A DNA stretch of 64,000 nt from Aequorivita iocasae (GTDB lineage Bacteria > Bacteroidota > Bacteroidia > Flavobacteriales > Flavobacteriaceae): the NCBI RefSeq assembly GCF_016757735.1, contig NZ_CP068439.1:3289884-3353883 (forward strand), written 5' to 3'. The number at the start of each line of letters is the position of its first letter. Within the stretch, counting starts at the first letter, position 1. Below are positions 8,819 to 18,874 of this stretch, piece by piece. The notes below the pieces were generated by a model. It was not told where the DNA came from and searched no databases. It was given only the letters and a program-made list of their open reading frames with translations. Position numbers and translations under genes: made by a program.

Positions 8819-10093
8819 TTAATTTTTAAAAAGCGGTAGTCCAGCCATCATTTCGTTCACTTTTTCAGCTATACTTTCCAGCTTGTCTTCATCTTGGTGA
8901 TTAGTGATAACCTCATCGATCAAATCCACAATTTTCTCCATATCCTTTTCAACCAAACCGCGGGTAGTAACCGCAGCTGTCCCAATACGAATTCCGCTGG
9001 TTACAAAAGGCGATTTATCATCAAATGGAACCATGTTTTTATTAACCGTAATATCTGCTTTGCCCAAAGCTTCTTCAGCTTCTTTTCCAGATATATTTTT
9101 GTTCCGAAGGTCGATAAGCATCATATGGTTATCGGTTCCGCCAGAAATAATATCATATCCTTTTTCTACAAATTTTTGCGCCATTACCGCAGCGTTCTTT
9201 TTCACTTGCACCATATAATGAAGAAAATCATCCGTCAAAGCTTCGCCAAAAGCAATTGCTTTTGCGGCAATTATATGTTCCAACGGCCCACCTTGATTGC
9301 CGGGGAAAATAGCGCTGTCTAAAAGGCTGCTCATTTTTTTAAGGTTTCCGTTTTTCAGTTTATGACCGAAGGGATTGTCAAAGTCCTTGCCCATCAAAAT
9401 CATTCCGCCACGCGGACCGCGTAAGGTTTTGTGGGTGGTGGTTGTTACCACGTGGCAGTGCGGAAGTGGGTCGCCAATAATTCCCTTTGCAATCAGCCCG
9501 GCGGGATGGGCAATATCTGCAAACAGAATAGCGCCAACTTTATCGGCAATCTCTCGGAAACGCTTATAATCTATTTCCCTTGAATAGGCCGAGGCGCCGG
9601 CAATAATCATTTTCGGTTTTTCGGCAACGGCTATTTCCTCAACTTTATCATAATCAATTCTTCCACTTCCTTTGTCAACCCCATAAAAAACTGGTTTATA
9701 GAGTCTTCCCGAAAAATTTACGGGAGAACCGTGGGTTAAATGCCCGCCGTGCGAAAGGTCAAACCCTAAATATTTATCACCAGGATTTAAACACGCAGCG
9801 AAAACAGCGGTGTTTGCCTGCGAACCGCTGTGTGGTTGAACGTTTGCATATTCGGCCCCAAATAAAGCTTTGGCGCGATCAATAGCTATTTGTTCTGCTT
9901 CGTCTACCACTTCACAACCGCCGTAATAGCGCTTGCCGGGATAGCCTTCGGCATATTTATTGGTTAAAACGGAACCTGCGGCTTCCATAACTTGGTCACT
10001 CACAAAATTCTCTGAGGCAATCAGCTCCAGACCGTTCAATTGGCGTTGTTTTTCGGCTTCTATTAGTTCAAAAATTTGTTCGTCGCGTTGCAT
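8819..10093 (-). CDS. glyA: Serine hydroxymethyltransferase
   Basis: A 424-residue PLP enzyme of normal length for bacterial SHMT. It shows LIASENFVS, the [15 protein letters not shown] folate-site motif, the PLP lysine in [16 protein letters not shown], and [11 protein letters not shown]. It interconverts serine and glycine while charging tetrahydrofolate with a one-carbon unit in the cytoplasm. A TATTTTTG box on the minus strand (10119-10126) lies 26 bases upstream of the ATG; no good -33 element was seen. It is the first gene of the glyA-GNAT-guaD operon. Confidence 0.97.
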   Translation of the reverse strand: MQRDEQIFELIEAEKQRQLNGLELIASENFVSDQVMEAAGSVLTNKYAEGYPGKRYYGGCEVVDEAEQIAIDRAKALFGAEYANVQPHSGSQANTAVFAACLNPGDKYLGFDLSHGGHLTHGSPVNFSGRLYKPVFYGVDKGSGRIDYDKVEEIAVAEKPKMIIAGASAYSREIDYKRFREIADKVGAILFADIAHPAGLIAKGIIGDPLPHCHVVTTTTHKTLRGPRGGMILMGKDFDNPFGHKLKNGNLKKMSSLLDSAIFPGNQGGPLEHIIAAKAIAFGEALTDDFLHYMVQVKKNAAVMAQKFVEKGYDIISGGTDNHMMLIDLRNKNISGKEAEEALGKADITVNKNMVPFDDKSPFVTSGIRIGTAAVTTRGLVEKDMEKIVDLIDEVITNHQDEDKLESIAEKVNEMMAGLPLFKN

Positions 10094-10290
10094 AATATCA
10101 GTAAAAGTTAATTAAATCCAAAAATAGTAATTACATTCGGTAACTATCATGAAATATATATATTTGATGAAGAAATTTACTAACAAAACCTTGGTTGTAA
10201 CTAAATTGCACTAACGAATTAATTCTCTGATTTTGAAACTTTTGAATTTTTTTCCTTAGTTTTATTTGCAACTACAAAAGATTTTAAAAA

Positions 10291-11571
10291 ATGCCCATAA
10301 CAGCGAACGACCCCAAACGAAAAACCTGGCTGGATACTACGCCAGACACTGATTTTCCAATACAAAATATACCCTTTGGCGTATTTTTAACGCGCGACGA
10401 TATTATTACCATAGGAACCCGGATTGGCGATTATGCCATTGATCTTGGCGCGTTGCACCAACTTGGATATTTTAATGGAATTGAACTTACTGATGATATC
10501 TTTCTGCAAGACACCTTAAATGATTTTATAAGTGACGGAAGAAAAACATGGCGTTTGGTACGAAATAGAATTGCGGATATTTTTGATGCGGAAAATCCTA
10601 AGCTTCGTGATAACAAAGATCACAGACAGCATATCCTTTTCACGATGGATGAAGTGGAGATGCAACTTCCCGTGCAAGTAGGTGATTATACAGACTTTTA
10701 TTCCAGTAAGGAACACGCCACTAACGTGGGAACTATGTTTCGTGGAAAGGACAACGCGTTAATGCCCAACTGGCTCCACATTCCAGTAGGGTATCATGGA
10801 AGGAGTTCCTCCATAATCCCAAGCGGAATTAATGCACGGCGACCCTGGGGACAAACCATGCCCGACGGTGCGACGGAACCAGTTTTTGGCCCTTCAAAGT
10901 TGGTGGATTTTGAACTGGAGATGGCCTTTATAACCACAGATGCAAATGCTTTGGGAGAACCTATTCCGGTAAATGAAGCTGAGGAATATATCTTCGGCTT
11001 GGTACTCTTCAATGACTGGAGCGCACGTGATATTCAAAAGTGGGAATATGTACCGCTCGGCCCATTTTTGGCGAAGAATTTTGCCTCCTCAATTTCACCA
11101 TGGATTGTAACACTGGATGCGCTGCAGCCCTTCAAAGTAGAAAGTCCGAAACCTGAAATGGAACAACTGCCCTATCTTCAATATAAAGGAAAGAAAAGCT
11201 ACGATATAAACCTTGAAGTATATATTGCTCCTGAAAATGGAGCTGAAACAAAAGTTTCTACTTCAAACTTTAAATATATGTATTGGAACATGAGCCAGCA
11301 ATTAGCGCACCATACTATCAACGGCTGCAACGTGAACAGTGGCGATATGATGGGAAGCGGAACAATTTCAGGACCAACACCAGATTCTTACGGTTCCATG
11401 CTTGAGCTAACCTGGCGCGGGGAAAAACCCATTACACTTTCAGATGGTACGGAGCGGAAATTTATAAATGACAACGATACCGTTATTTTGAAAGGTTTTT
11501 GTAAAAACGAAAATGTACGGATTGGTTTTGGTGAATGCAGGACAAAACTTTTACCGGCCATCAAACAATAA
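10291..11571 (+). CDS. fahA: Fumarylacetoacetase
   Basis: A 426-residue enzyme of full FAH length. It hydrolyses 4-fumarylacetoacetate to fumarate and acetoacetate, the last step of tyrosine/homogentisate breakdown. Visible signatures: DYTDFYSSKEHATNVG (metal Asp and catalytic His), LEMAFI (metal Glu pair), FNDWSARDIQKWEY (metal Asp) and GTISGPTPDSYGS in the C-terminal domain. The rest of the pathway is not in this window. A weak promoter (TTG 10242-10244 and TTTATTTG 10261-10268, one mismatch, spacing 16) precedes it. Divergent from glyA. Confidence 0.95.
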   Translation: MPITANDPKRKTWLDTTPDTDFPIQNIPFGVFLTRDDIITIGTRIGDYAIDLGALHQLGYFNGIELTDDIFLQDTLNDFISDGRKTWRLVRNRIADIFDAENPKLRDNKDHRQHILFTMDEVEMQLPVQVGDYTDFYSSKEHATNVGTMFRGKDNALMPNWLHIPVGYHGRSSSIIPSGINARRPWGQTMPDGATEPVFGPSKLVDFELEMAFITTDANALGEPIPVNEAEEYIFGLVLFNDWSARDIQKWEYVPLGPFLAKNFASSISPWIVTLDALQPFKVESPKPEMEQLPYLQYKGKKSYDINLEVYIAPENGAETKVSTSNFKYMYWNMSQQLAHHTINGCNVNSGDMMGSGTISGPTPDSYGSMLELTWRGEKPITLSDGTERKFINDNDTVILKGFCKNENVRIGFGECRTKLLPAIKQ

Positions 11572-11622
11572 TATTTGGCACTACTATTGTAATTTAGCCT
11601 TCATAACCAAATCAATTTCGGT

Positions 11623-12804
11623 ATGAAGGCTTTTTATATTCTTCTATTTACGGCGCTTTTCAGCATTTCATGCAATAGCGTGAAGCGCACCCAAAAGTTC
11701 GTTGCACAAGGTAATTATAACCAAGCCATTGAACTTGCGGTAAAAAAACTTCAAAAAGATAAAGACGCAAAAGAATACGATGCACACATTCGTTTATTAG
11801 AAGAAGCTTTCTTGAAAGCTAAGGATGAAGATTCGCGCCACATTGCTTTTCTCAAAAAAGTAAATAGTCCAAGAGGCGCAAAAGAAATTTATTACACTTA
11901 TTTGGATCTTCGAGCTCGCCAAGATTTAATCCGTCCGTTGCTTCCTCTTTACAGCAATGAAATGGGAAGGAAGGCAAATTTTGTATTTACAGATTATACA
12001 AATGATATTTTGGACGCAAAAGAGGCATACACTCAAGCTCTGTATCAGGAAGCCATTGTTTATATGCAGCACAATACCAAAAAAGACTACAGAAGCGCTT
12101 TCAATGTTTTGTGTGAATTGGATGAAGTGCAGCCCAATTATCGCGACGTGCATCAGCTTAGGGAAGATGCCCACTTTCGCGGAACAGATTTCGTTTTCGT
12201 TACTTTAAACAATCACACTGGCCAATTTATTCCTTTTAGGTTGGAGCGGGATCTGTTAGATTTCCATACGTACGGCCTGGATGATTTTTGGACCGAATAT
12301 CATGGACAACGGGAAAACGGAATAAATTATGATTTGGGAATTGATTTAAATTTTCAAACCATTCAAATTTCACCTGAACGCATTTCCGATAGGCAATATA
12401 CCCGTACACAGCGTATAAAAGACGGATACGAATATGGGCGTGACCGCAAAGGAAATATTGTAAGAGATAGTTTGGGCAACCCCATTAAAATTGATAAGTT
12501 TATTAACGTCTCAGCCCAAATTACCATAACCACTCAGCAAAAAAGTGTGTTCGTGGGCGGTACTGTTGTTTATAAAGATTTAAACAAACGGCGCCAAATA
12601 AACAGTTTTCCACTTTCTTCCGAATTTGTTTTTGAAAATACATTTGCAAATTTCCGCGGCGATGAACGCGCATTAACCGCTGAAGACCGTAGACTTTTGA
12701 ATAATCATTTTATACCCTTTCCCAACAACGAACAAATGGTGTTTGATGCCGGAACAGATATAAAGGAACGGTTTAAGGAGATTTTAAGGGACAATTCTTT
12801 TTAA
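11623..12804 (+). CDS. Lipoprotein with TPR-like N-terminal helices, function unknown
   Basis: A 393-residue lipoprotein (lipobox FSISC, Cys at 17). Residues about 25-175 are helical with TPR-like spacing (QGNYNQAIELAVKKLQKD; LYQEAIVYMQ; YRSAFNVLCELDEVQPNY); residues about 190-330 are beta-rich. It is a conserved Bacteroidota family of unknown role, likely facing the periplasm. It starts 51 bases after fahA and may share its transcript, but nothing links the functions. It converges on ytxJ with only 3 bases between the stops. Confidence 0.7.
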   Translation: MKAFYILLFTALFSISCNSVKRTQKFVAQGNYNQAIELAVKKLQKDKDAKEYDAHIRLLEEAFLKAKDEDSRHIAFLKKVNSPRGAKEIYYTYLDLRARQDLIRPLLPLYSNEMGRKANFVFTDYTNDILDAKEAYTQALYQEAIVYMQHNTKKDYRSAFNVLCELDEVQPNYRDVHQLREDAHFRGTDFVFVTLNNHTGQFIPFRLERDLLDFHTYGLDDFWTEYHGQRENGINYDLGIDLNFQTIQISPERISDRQYTRTQRIKDGYEYGRDRKGNIVRDSLGNPIKIDKFINVSAQITITTQQKSVFVGGTVVYKDLNKRRQINSFPLSSEFVFENTFANFRGDERALTAEDRRLLNNHFIPFPNNEQMVFDAGTDIKERFKEILRDNSF

Positions 12805-12807
12805 ATC

Positions 12808-13200
12808 TTAAATATATCGCTCCAAGTGCGAAGCCTCAATAGAATGATGCGAATCATGGTGTACCACTGCCCCATTTTTAATAACAATCATTTGCGGGCT
12901 TTCGTGCTGCACTTTAAAACGAGCCGCTATTTCGTTTGAAATATCACGGTTTTGCAATAAATCCAAGAAATAAAGTTTTAACTGGTCATCAGTAAGTTTG
13001 TAGTTTTTCTCAAACAATTTTAAAACCCCTCGGCTAATGCCACAACGGGTAGAATGCTTGAAAATAGCAACAGGCTTGCTTTTAGACTGTTCTATAATTT
13101 CATCCAATTGATCCATTGTGCCCAACACATGCCAAGGCACTTCTACTATATCTTCCTTTACAATGTCTCTCGACGTTTTAAATATATCTAATAATCCCAT
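12808..13200 (-). CDS. ytxJ: Bacillithiol system redox-active protein YtxJ
   Basis: A 130-residue thioredoxin-fold monothiol protein (DUF2847 family). The active site is HSTRCGIS with a single Cys53, followed by LYFLDLLQNRDISNEIAARF and the cis-Pro element ESPQMIVIKNG. YtxJ-type proteins are thought to remove bacillithiol from S-bacillithiolated proteins. Its presence implies that this organism makes bacillithiol rather than glutathione, as many Flavobacteriia do; the bshABC biosynthesis genes are outside the window. The gene is divergent from clpB, itself a stress gene, with 191 bases between them. Confidence 0.88.
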   Translation of the reverse strand: MGLLDIFKTSRDIVKEDIVEVPWHVLGTMDQLDEIIEQSKSKPVAIFKHSTRCGISRGVLKLFEKNYKLTDDQLKLYFLDLLQNRDISNEIAARFKVQHESPQMIVIKNGAVVHHDSHHSIEASHLERYI

Positions 13201-13320
13201 GGTTTTCTTTTTTACAAAACTACAAGTTATAGCCGCGCTATTATCTAAAAGAAATTATAAAAAGTAAAAAACTTAAAATCAGTCATAATGTCTGTTAAAT
13301 CAAAGGATTTAGCAGCCATT

Positions 13321-13351
13321 TTGTCTTACTTTTATAATGGCTTTAAATTTG
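13321..13351 (+). promoter_or_regulatory. clpB promoter, TTG-N20-TAAATTTG
   Basis: TTG at 13321-13323 (within TTTTG) and TAAATTTG at 13344-13351, spacing 20, fit the Bacteroidota housekeeping consensus. The 5' UTR would be about 35 bases. No CIRCE-like inverted repeat was seen beside it, so heat control by HrcA is not supported. Confidence 0.7.
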
Positions 13352-13391
13352 AGATCACACAATCGCAAACAAGAAACAAAAACCTTAATAT

Positions 13392-15998
13392 ATGAACTTT
13401 AACAACTTTACAATAAAAAGCCAGGAGGCCATTCAGCAAGCACATCAGATTGCGCAAGGCTATGGCCACCAACAGATTGAAAACGAACACATCCTCAAAG
13501 CTATTTTTGAGGTGGACGAAAACGTAACACCTTTTATTCTTAAGAAACTTAACGTAAACCTCGCTACTTTACAACAGATTCTTGACAAACAACTGGAAAG
13601 CTTTCCAAAGGTTTCCGGCGGCGATATCATGTTATCCCGTGAAGCCAATAAAACTGTAATCGAAGCTAGCAATATTGCCAAAAAAATGGGCGATGAATAT
13701 GTTTCCATAGAACATTTATTGTTGGCTATTCTAAATTCAAAAAGCGGTATTGCACAAAGCTTAAAAGATCAGGGAGTTACCGAAAAAGGAATGAAAACCG
13801 CGATTGATGAATTACGCGGCGGTGAAAAAGTAACCTCACAAAGTGCCGAGGAAACTTACAACTCTTTGAATAAGTACGCCAAAAACCTCAACCAACTTGC
13901 CCGCGACGGCAAGCTGGACCCTGTAATTGGCCGTGATGAGGAGATACGAAGAATTCTTCAAATACTCTCAAGAAGGACCAAAAACAACCCCATGCTGGTT
14001 GGTGAACCCGGAACAGGTAAAACCGCAATCGCAGAAGGACTTGCCCACCGAATTGTGGACGGAGATGTGCCTGAAAATCTCAAGTCGAAAGAAATCTATT
14101 CGCTGGATATGGGCGCACTGATTGCCGGTGCGAAGTATAAAGGTGAATTTGAAGAGCGACTAAAGGCAGTTATCAAGGAAGTAACTTCCAGTGAGGGAGA
14201 TATTGTTCTCTTCATTGATGAAATACACACTTTAGTAGGCGCCGGTGGCGGACAAGGCGCAATGGATGCGGCGAATATTTTAAAGCCCGCACTCGCCCGT
14301 GGAGAACTTCGTGCCATAGGCGCAACTACTTTGGATGAATATCAAAAATATTTCGAAAAAGATAAAGCCCTGGAACGCCGTTTCCAAAAAGTAGTTGTGG
14401 ACGAACCCGATACCGAGAGCGCTATTTCAATTCTTCGTGGAATTAAGGAAAAATATGAAACCCACCACAAAGTGCGCATTAAGGACGAAGCAATTATTGC
14501 GGCTGTAGAGCTTTCAGAACGATACATTACAAACCGCTTTCTTCCCGATAAGGCCATTGACCTTATGGACGAAGCAGCCAGTAAACTTAGGATGGAAATT
14601 AATTCCAAACCAGAGGAACTGGACGTTTTGGACAGAAAGATTATGCAGCTTGAAATTGAAATTGAAGCCATAAAACGTGAAAAAGATGAAACCAAACTGA
14701 AATCCCTTCACTCAGAATTGGCAAATTTAAAAGAAGAACGCAACGAACTCAATGCAAAATGGCAAAGTGAAAAAGAGGTGGTGGACAATGTACAAAACCT
14801 TAAAACCCAAATTGAGGAATACAAACTGGAAGCTGAACGTGCCGAACGTGAGGGCGATTTTGGAAAAGTAGCCGAATTGCGTTACGGTAAAATTAAAGAG
14901 GCACAGGAAGAGCTTAACAAACTTGAAACCCAGCTTGCCGAAAATCAAGACGGTTCTTCTATGATTAAAGAAGAGGTAACCCGTGAGGATATTGCCGAAG
15001 TAGTTGCAAAATGGACCGGAATACCCGTAACCAAAATGCTTCAGAGCGACCGTGAAAAACTTTTAACGTTGGAAGACCACTTGCACAAACGCGTAGTGGG
15101 CCAGGACGAAGCCATTCAGGCAGTGAGTGATGCCATACGCCGTAGCAGAGCAGGATTACAGGATGAAAAGAAACCCATAGGTAGTTTCCTTTTCCTGGGA
15201 ACCACGGGTGTGGGTAAAACCGAGCTTGCAAAAGCCCTAGCAGAATATCTGTTTGACGATGAAAACGCAATGACCCGTATCGATATGAGCGAATACCAAG
15301 AGCGGCACAGTGTGAGCCGTTTGGTTGGTGCACCTCCCGGGTATGTGGGTTATGACGAAGGCGGGCAGCTAACCGAAGCCGTACGCCGCAAACCGTATAG
15401 CGTGGTATTGCTGGACGAGATTGAAAAAGCCCATCCAGATACTTTCAATATTTTGTTGCAGGTTTTGGATGAAGGGCGTTTGACCGACAACAAAGGGCGC
15501 TTGGCAGATTTCAAGAATACGATTATTATTATGACCAGCAATATGGGAAGCCAGATAATCCAAGAGCGTTTTGAGAGCGTGAAAGACCCTGAGACCGCTA
15601 TGGAAGGTGCCAAGGTAGAAGTACTCGCCTTACTGAAACAAACCGTGCGCCCAGAGTTCTTGAACCGCATTGACGACATTATTATGTTTACGCCACTTTC
15701 AAAAACTGACATACAGAAAATTGTTGGCCTGCAATTGAAAGGCGTTTCCAAAATGTTATTAAAACAAAACATTGTGCTGGATGCAACTCCTGAGGCCATT
15801 GCCTATTTATCACAAAAAGGTTTTGATCCGCAGTTTGGCGCAAGACCTGTAAAAAGGGTGATACAGCGCGAAGTACTTAACCAGCTTAGTAAAGAAATAC
15901 TTGCCGGAAAAATTACTACCGAGAGTGTTATCTTGCTGGATAGCTTTGATGACGGACTGGTTTTTAGAAACCAAGATGCCGTTATCGATGAAAAATAA
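13392..15998 (+). CDS. clpB: ATP-dependent disaggregase ClpB
   Basis: An 868-residue AAA+ chaperone of full length. In order: Clp N-domain repeats (1-145), AAA-1 with Walker A GEPGTGKT (about 204-211) and Walker B FIDEIHT, the coiled-coil middle domain (about 405-530, rich in E/K, e.g. [18 protein letters not shown]), AAA-2 with Walker A GTTGVGKT (about 603-610), and the C-terminal D2-small domain with [13 protein letters not shown]. The middle domain separates it from ClpA/ClpC. With DnaK it rescues aggregated proteins in the cytoplasm. Monocistronic: promoter at 13321-13351 and terminator at 16021-16050. Confidence 0.97.
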   Translation: MNFNNFTIKSQEAIQQAHQIAQGYGHQQIENEHILKAIFEVDENVTPFILKKLNVNLATLQQILDKQLESFPKVSGGDIMLSREANKTVIEASNIAKKMGDEYVSIEHLLLAILNSKSGIAQSLKDQGVTEKGMKTAIDELRGGEKVTSQSAEETYNSLNKYAKNLNQLARDGKLDPVIGRDEEIRRILQILSRRTKNNPMLVGEPGTGKTAIAEGLAHRIVDGDVPENLKSKEIYSLDMGALIAGAKYKGEFEERLKAVIKEVTSSEGDIVLFIDEIHTLVGAGGGQGAMDAANILKPALARGELRAIGATTLDEYQKYFEKDKALERRFQKVVVDEPDTESAISILRGIKEKYETHHKVRIKDEAIIAAVELSERYITNRFLPDKAIDLMDEAASKLRMEINSKPEELDVLDRKIMQLEIEIEAIKREKDETKLKSLHSELANLKEERNELNAKWQSEKEVVDNVQNLKTQIEEYKLEAERAEREGDFGKVAELRYGKIKEAQEELNKLETQLAENQDGSSMIKEEVTREDIAEVVAKWTGIPVTKMLQSDREKLLTLEDHLHKRVVGQDEAIQAVSDAIRRSRAGLQDEKKPIGSFLFLGTTGVGKTELAKALAEYLFDDENAMTRIDMSEYQERHSVSRLVGAPPGYVGYDEGGQLTEAVRRKPYSVVLLDEIEKAHPDTFNILLQVLDEGRLTDNKGRLADFKNTIIIMTSNMGSQIIQERFESVKDPETAMEGAKVEVLALLKQTVRPEFLNRIDDIIMFTPLSKTDIQKIVGLQLKGVSKMLLKQNIVLDATPEAIAYLSQKGFDPQFGARPVKRVIQREVLNQLSKEILAGKITTESVILLDSFDDGLVFRNQDAVIDEK

Positions 15999-16020
15999 GC
16001 AACAAATAAAGTGAAACTAT

Positions 16021-16050
16021 AAACCCCTGGGCGTTTGCCTAGGGGTTTTG
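16021..16050 (+). terminator. Intrinsic terminator of clpB
   Basis: AAACCCCTGGGC pairs with GCCTAGGGGTTT (one mismatch) across a GTTT loop, followed by a T-rich tail. Confidence 0.85.
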
Positions 16051-16126
16051 CTTTATTGGATTGAACAGAATAAAGTGGTTTTAAATAGTTCTTTTGTATG
16101 TTTCAGAGCTATAAATAGCGTGTGGT

Positions 16127-16585
16127 TTATTTTTCTGAGATTTCTTTCAGTTTGTTTAATGCGTTTGGGTAGGTCTTATCAAAGTAATCCAAGTATTCAT
16201 CAACAACATCTACTTCTACGGTTACAGTAGTAACGCCATTGTTTTCGTTAAACTTGTAGTTTTCGTGTCCACCTGCCCATTTTTCTACCATTTCACCAGA
16301 GGTTATCTCTGTATCGCCATCTAAAATTCCATAGTGTCTGATTGAAACAAAACTTGCGGGATTATTTTCTACTATTTCTGCAACCATGCCCCCTCTTTTG
16401 CCATTTTCATCCTGCCCCACAAAAAGTATTTTGCTTCCTTCATTCCAGCTGCCCTCAAAAGTGGAGGTAGGATTGAAAGCTGCTGTCCACGACTCATAAG
16501 TAGCTTTATCTTTTAAGCCAAGCATCGTTTCATAGACCTTTTGAGACGATGCATTTATCTTTTTTTGGTATTGTATCTTTTTCAT
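16127..16585 (-). CDS. SRPBCC (START-like) domain protein
   Basis: A 152-residue cytoplasmic protein made of a single START/Bet v1-like domain: an N-terminal strand with KINASSQKVYETMLGL, the central W-containing SWTAAFNPTSTFEGSW and the long C-terminal helix (YLDYFDKTYPNALNKLKEI). Members of this AHSA1/polyketide-cyclase superfamily bind hydrophobic ligands; the ligand is unknown here. It stands at the edge of the accessory stretch that continues to 20 kb. Confidence 0.75.
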   Translation of the reverse strand: MKKIQYQKKINASSQKVYETMLGLKDKATYESWTAAFNPTSTFEGSWNEGSKILFVGQDENGKRGGMVAEIVENNPASFVSIRHYGILDGDTEITSGEMVEKWAGGHENYKFNENNGVTTVTVEVDVVDEYLDYFDKTYPNALNKLKEISEK

Positions 16586-16742
16586 CGGTAGTTGTTTTAG
16601 AGGCCTAAATTTAGCTAATATTCTGAATTTAATAATGTTAGCTTTTAAATTTATTAATTCTTAAAAAATGCACTTCTTTCTTGGCCAGCCAAGGGTTGCG
16701 GATAGCGAGAAACAAATTGTTATAGGGTGTGCTTCAATGTAT

Positions 16743-17372
16743 TTATTTGAGTACAATTTTGTCTACTAATATCCCCTCATCGGAAATCAACTTTATCACG
16801 TAAATACCTTTGGAAATATCGGATAGATCAATTTGAGGGTTAGCCGGCAATTCTCTAACTTTTTTTCCTGAAATGTGGTAAACTAAAATTTTGTTCAAGT
16901 TTTTATTTCCAATATTTATGATGCCATTTGAAGGATTAGGATAAATTATAGCTTTTTGATAATTAAAATCTTCAACATTTATGACTGCCCCTCCAACATA
17001 CACAGTTTCAATATAGTCCGATTCCACTGGTCCAGGATTGTAAACGGCTGTTACGTGGGCATTAAATCCACCCCCACCATTATATAATAAAAAATCTACA
17101 CCTCCGCAATTGCTTTCAATTCCATTAATGGTTTCAATATTATAAATAGAAGTTTCGTCACTTATAAATATATAAAAGTCGTCTTCTCTATAAATATTAT
17201 AGCCCACGATTTCATCGTGGGGTTGTTCTGGTTCATCCCAATCGAGAATAAAAAAATTGTTGGGAAACTCATACCATTGTTCCCAGGTTAGGTTTTGAAC
17301 TGGATTAATTTGTCCGAATGATTGAAAGGCGAAAACCAAAGAAATTGCAAATGTCAATGTAATTGTTTTCAT
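16743..17372 (-). CDS. Small T9SS-secreted protein with sorting domain
   Basis: A 209-residue exported protein: signal peptide (residues 1-20, FAFQSFGQ), a domain with a fibronectin III-like feel (about 22-130; LDWDEPEQPHDEIVGYNIYR), then a T9SS type A C-terminal sorting domain (about 135-209; KAIIYPNPSNGIINI, KKVRELP, ISKGIYVIKL). It should cross the outer membrane by type IX secretion. It is unusually short for T9SS cargo, with only about 110 residues of passenger. The upstream 17389-17538 repeat separates it from the SieB-like gene. AT-rich codon usage matches the rest of the genome. Confidence 0.75.
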   Translation of the reverse strand: MKTITLTFAISLVFAFQSFGQINPVQNLTWEQWYEFPNNFFILDWDEPEQPHDEIVGYNIYREDDFYIFISDETSIYNIETINGIESNCGGVDFLLYNGGGGFNAHVTAVYNPGPVESDYIETVYVGGAVINVEDFNYQKAIIYPNPSNGIINIGNKNLNKILVYHISGKKVRELPANPQIDLSDISKGIYVIKLISDEGILVDKIVLK

Positions 17373-17388
17373 AATGTCTCTTTTTTAT

Positions 17389-17538
17389 ATGTTGGGTAAC
17401 GGTCTCTGGCTCTATGAACAGTTGCATGGGTTAGCACGGACTTTTGCAAGAATACTACAAGCTAAAAATTCTGCAGGAATTTTCAGGATAAGCCTGTAAT
17501 AGCAATTGTTTACAGCCAATGTTGTACACCGTTTTTTT
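17389..17538. repeat. Hairpin-forming boundary repeat between accessory genes
   Basis: About 150 non-coding bases bounded by ATGTTGGGTAACGG (17389-17402) and AATGTTGTACACCG (17518-17531), both starting with the same ATGTTG core. Just inside, GGCTCTATGAACAGTTGC (17408-17425) and GCAATTGTTTACAGCC (17502-17517) form an imperfect inverted repeat that could fold into a long stem. Read on the minus strand, the element follows the stop of the SieB-like gene and precedes the T9SS gene. A related core (GGCAACAT on the minus strand) lies upstream of the gene starting at 18703. Similar sequences recur around accessory genes in flavobacteria from general memory; no search was run. Confidence 0.6.
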
Positions 17539-18118
17539 AGTAATTCCATTTATTAACCCACTTCGGTCTATTATTATTTACTTCATTAATTTCCTCTTCA
17601 GTTGGTTTTTCGCTTAAACCAATGTCCGATAAATTCAGATACTTTTCAGCGTATTCGTTTATGGAAACTGAAGTATATGAACCTGTCATCATAAATCCAT
17701 TTCCAAGCTGTTTATTAATGACAAGAATCCGTTTTTTTAAAAGTCCACTCACTACAGGGTCATCGATTGGCATTTCGATAGAAGTCTGTTGATTTATAAG
17801 AAATTCTCTGATGACAGATTGTTCGTGTAAATCAAGATTTTTCAATCTTTCCTTAAAGCTGTTTTTAATTTTTTGGATTTTAAATTGAGTACGGATATAT
17901 TTGAATAACCAGATAATGAAATTTACAATTACAAGTCCAGATGATGTAATAAAAACAAGTCCAACAATCCAATCGTAGGTTTCATTTAGTTTGTCAAGCT
18001 GAACTTTTTCTAAAATTGTATTGTCAGCGAAAAGTATAAAACCAGAAATAACCGCAAAAAGAAAGAAGAATTTTGCGGGCAATTTTGTTAAATCAAATAA
18101 GTTTTTTAAATGTTCCAA
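17537..18118 (-). CDS. Superinfection exclusion B (SieB)-like membrane protein
   Basis: A 193-residue protein with two predicted membrane helices (about 15-31, FFLFAVISGFILFA; and about 49-70, WIVGLVFITSSGLVIVNFII) and a soluble C-terminal part containing LDLHEQSVIREFLINQQTS. The architecture and the N-terminal TKLPAKFFF pattern match the superinfection exclusion B family, which in phage systems aborts development of a second infecting phage at the inner membrane. Placement in a cassette-like setting between repeat sequences supports a defence-type accessory role (inference). It probably forms an operon with the membrane gene upstream (18152-18703; 33-base gap). Confidence 0.6.
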   Translation of the reverse strand: MEHLKNLFDLTKLPAKFFFLFAVISGFILFADNTILEKVQLDKLNETYDWIVGLVFITSSGLVIVNFIIWLFKYIRTQFKIQKIKNSFKERLKNLDLHEQSVIREFLINQQTSIEMPIDDPVVSGLLKKRILVINKQLGNGFMMTGSYTSVSINEYAEKYLNLSDIGLSEKPTEEEINEVNNNRPKWVNKWNY

Positions 18119-18151
18119 GGTTTGTTTTTAAAATGATTTAAGCTGTTGTAA

Positions 18152-18703
18152 TTATTTTCCACTTTTTTTAAGTCGATGCGATACTGTATATTCTTTTCCT
18201 TTCGAATTTTCATACTTAATATCCACAATCGATTCCTTTTTTCTAAAGTCTTTTGTTATGTCAATATCTTTAAAAAATTCAGGTCTTTTTATATTCTTAA
18301 ATTTTCCGAAAACCCTTTTGGCATATTCGAGTTCAATTGTAGCTTCTCCATCAGGCTCAATAGAATAGTCCTCTGGAAGATTTTTTCTAACTCGAATTCC
18401 ATTACGCATTTTTTTAATCCGAACGTTAAATGCTCTTTTTTTTGAAGTGTTTCTTAATGATAAGGTGATAGTCGTTAGCATTTCTCTTGAGGCATTTGTT
18501 TCGTCTCCTACCATTCTATCGGAAGGGTCATCATTTCCGCGTATTTCTGTCGCATTTACTCCAGCCCACCTTGAATATCCTGTTATTTTTAATTTCGGTC
18601 TTTTCGGAAATAATTTCGCTAAAGTGATTATTAGAGTTAATAAACCAACGCAAAGAATGAAAATTCCGGTGTTGTTTTTTATAAAGTCAAATATTTCGTT
18701 CAT
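18152..18703 (-). CDS. Membrane-anchored protein of unknown function
   Basis: A 183-residue protein not recognised. One N-terminal membrane helix (about 13-32, IFILCVGLLTLIITLAKLF) is followed by a basic soluble domain with alternating beta-type pattern (LTTITLSLRNTSKKRAFNVRI; IELEYAKRVFGKF) suggesting an Ig-like or NTF-like fold facing the cytoplasm. It is immediately upstream of, and likely co-transcribed with, the SieB-like gene, so it may be its partner or regulator. It is a candidate component of an uncharacterised defence pair. Confidence 0.5.
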   Translation of the reverse strand: MNEIFDFIKNNTGIFILCVGLLTLIITLAKLFPKRPKLKITGYSRWAGVNATEIRGNDDPSDRMVGDETNASREMLTTITLSLRNTSKKRAFNVRIKKMRNGIRVRKNLPEDYSIEPDGEATIELEYAKRVFGKFKNIKRPEFFKDIDITKDFRKKESIVDIKYENSKGKEYTVSHRLKKSGK

Positions 18704-18874
18704 TCAATAACTTAAATTGGTTGTTAGCTGGCTGTTCTTAAATGTTGCCCAACTGATTATATAGTAACATTTATCACTGATACCCCGTAAATAAGTCAGG
18801 ATATGCCAAGTTTTTGTTACTGTTATCCTATAAAGATAAAATAATTTTTCGCTAGCTATGCAAAAAGTATTTTC

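Noticed and set aside
13201..13391. CIRCE or other heat-shock operator ahead of clpB
   Set aside because: No inverted repeat of the right kind was seen; only the housekeeping-type promoter.
17389..17538. Classical integron attC site
   Set aside because: The edges are direct (both begin ATGTTG) and do not have the RYYYAAC...GTTRRRY order; no integrase gene is in the window.
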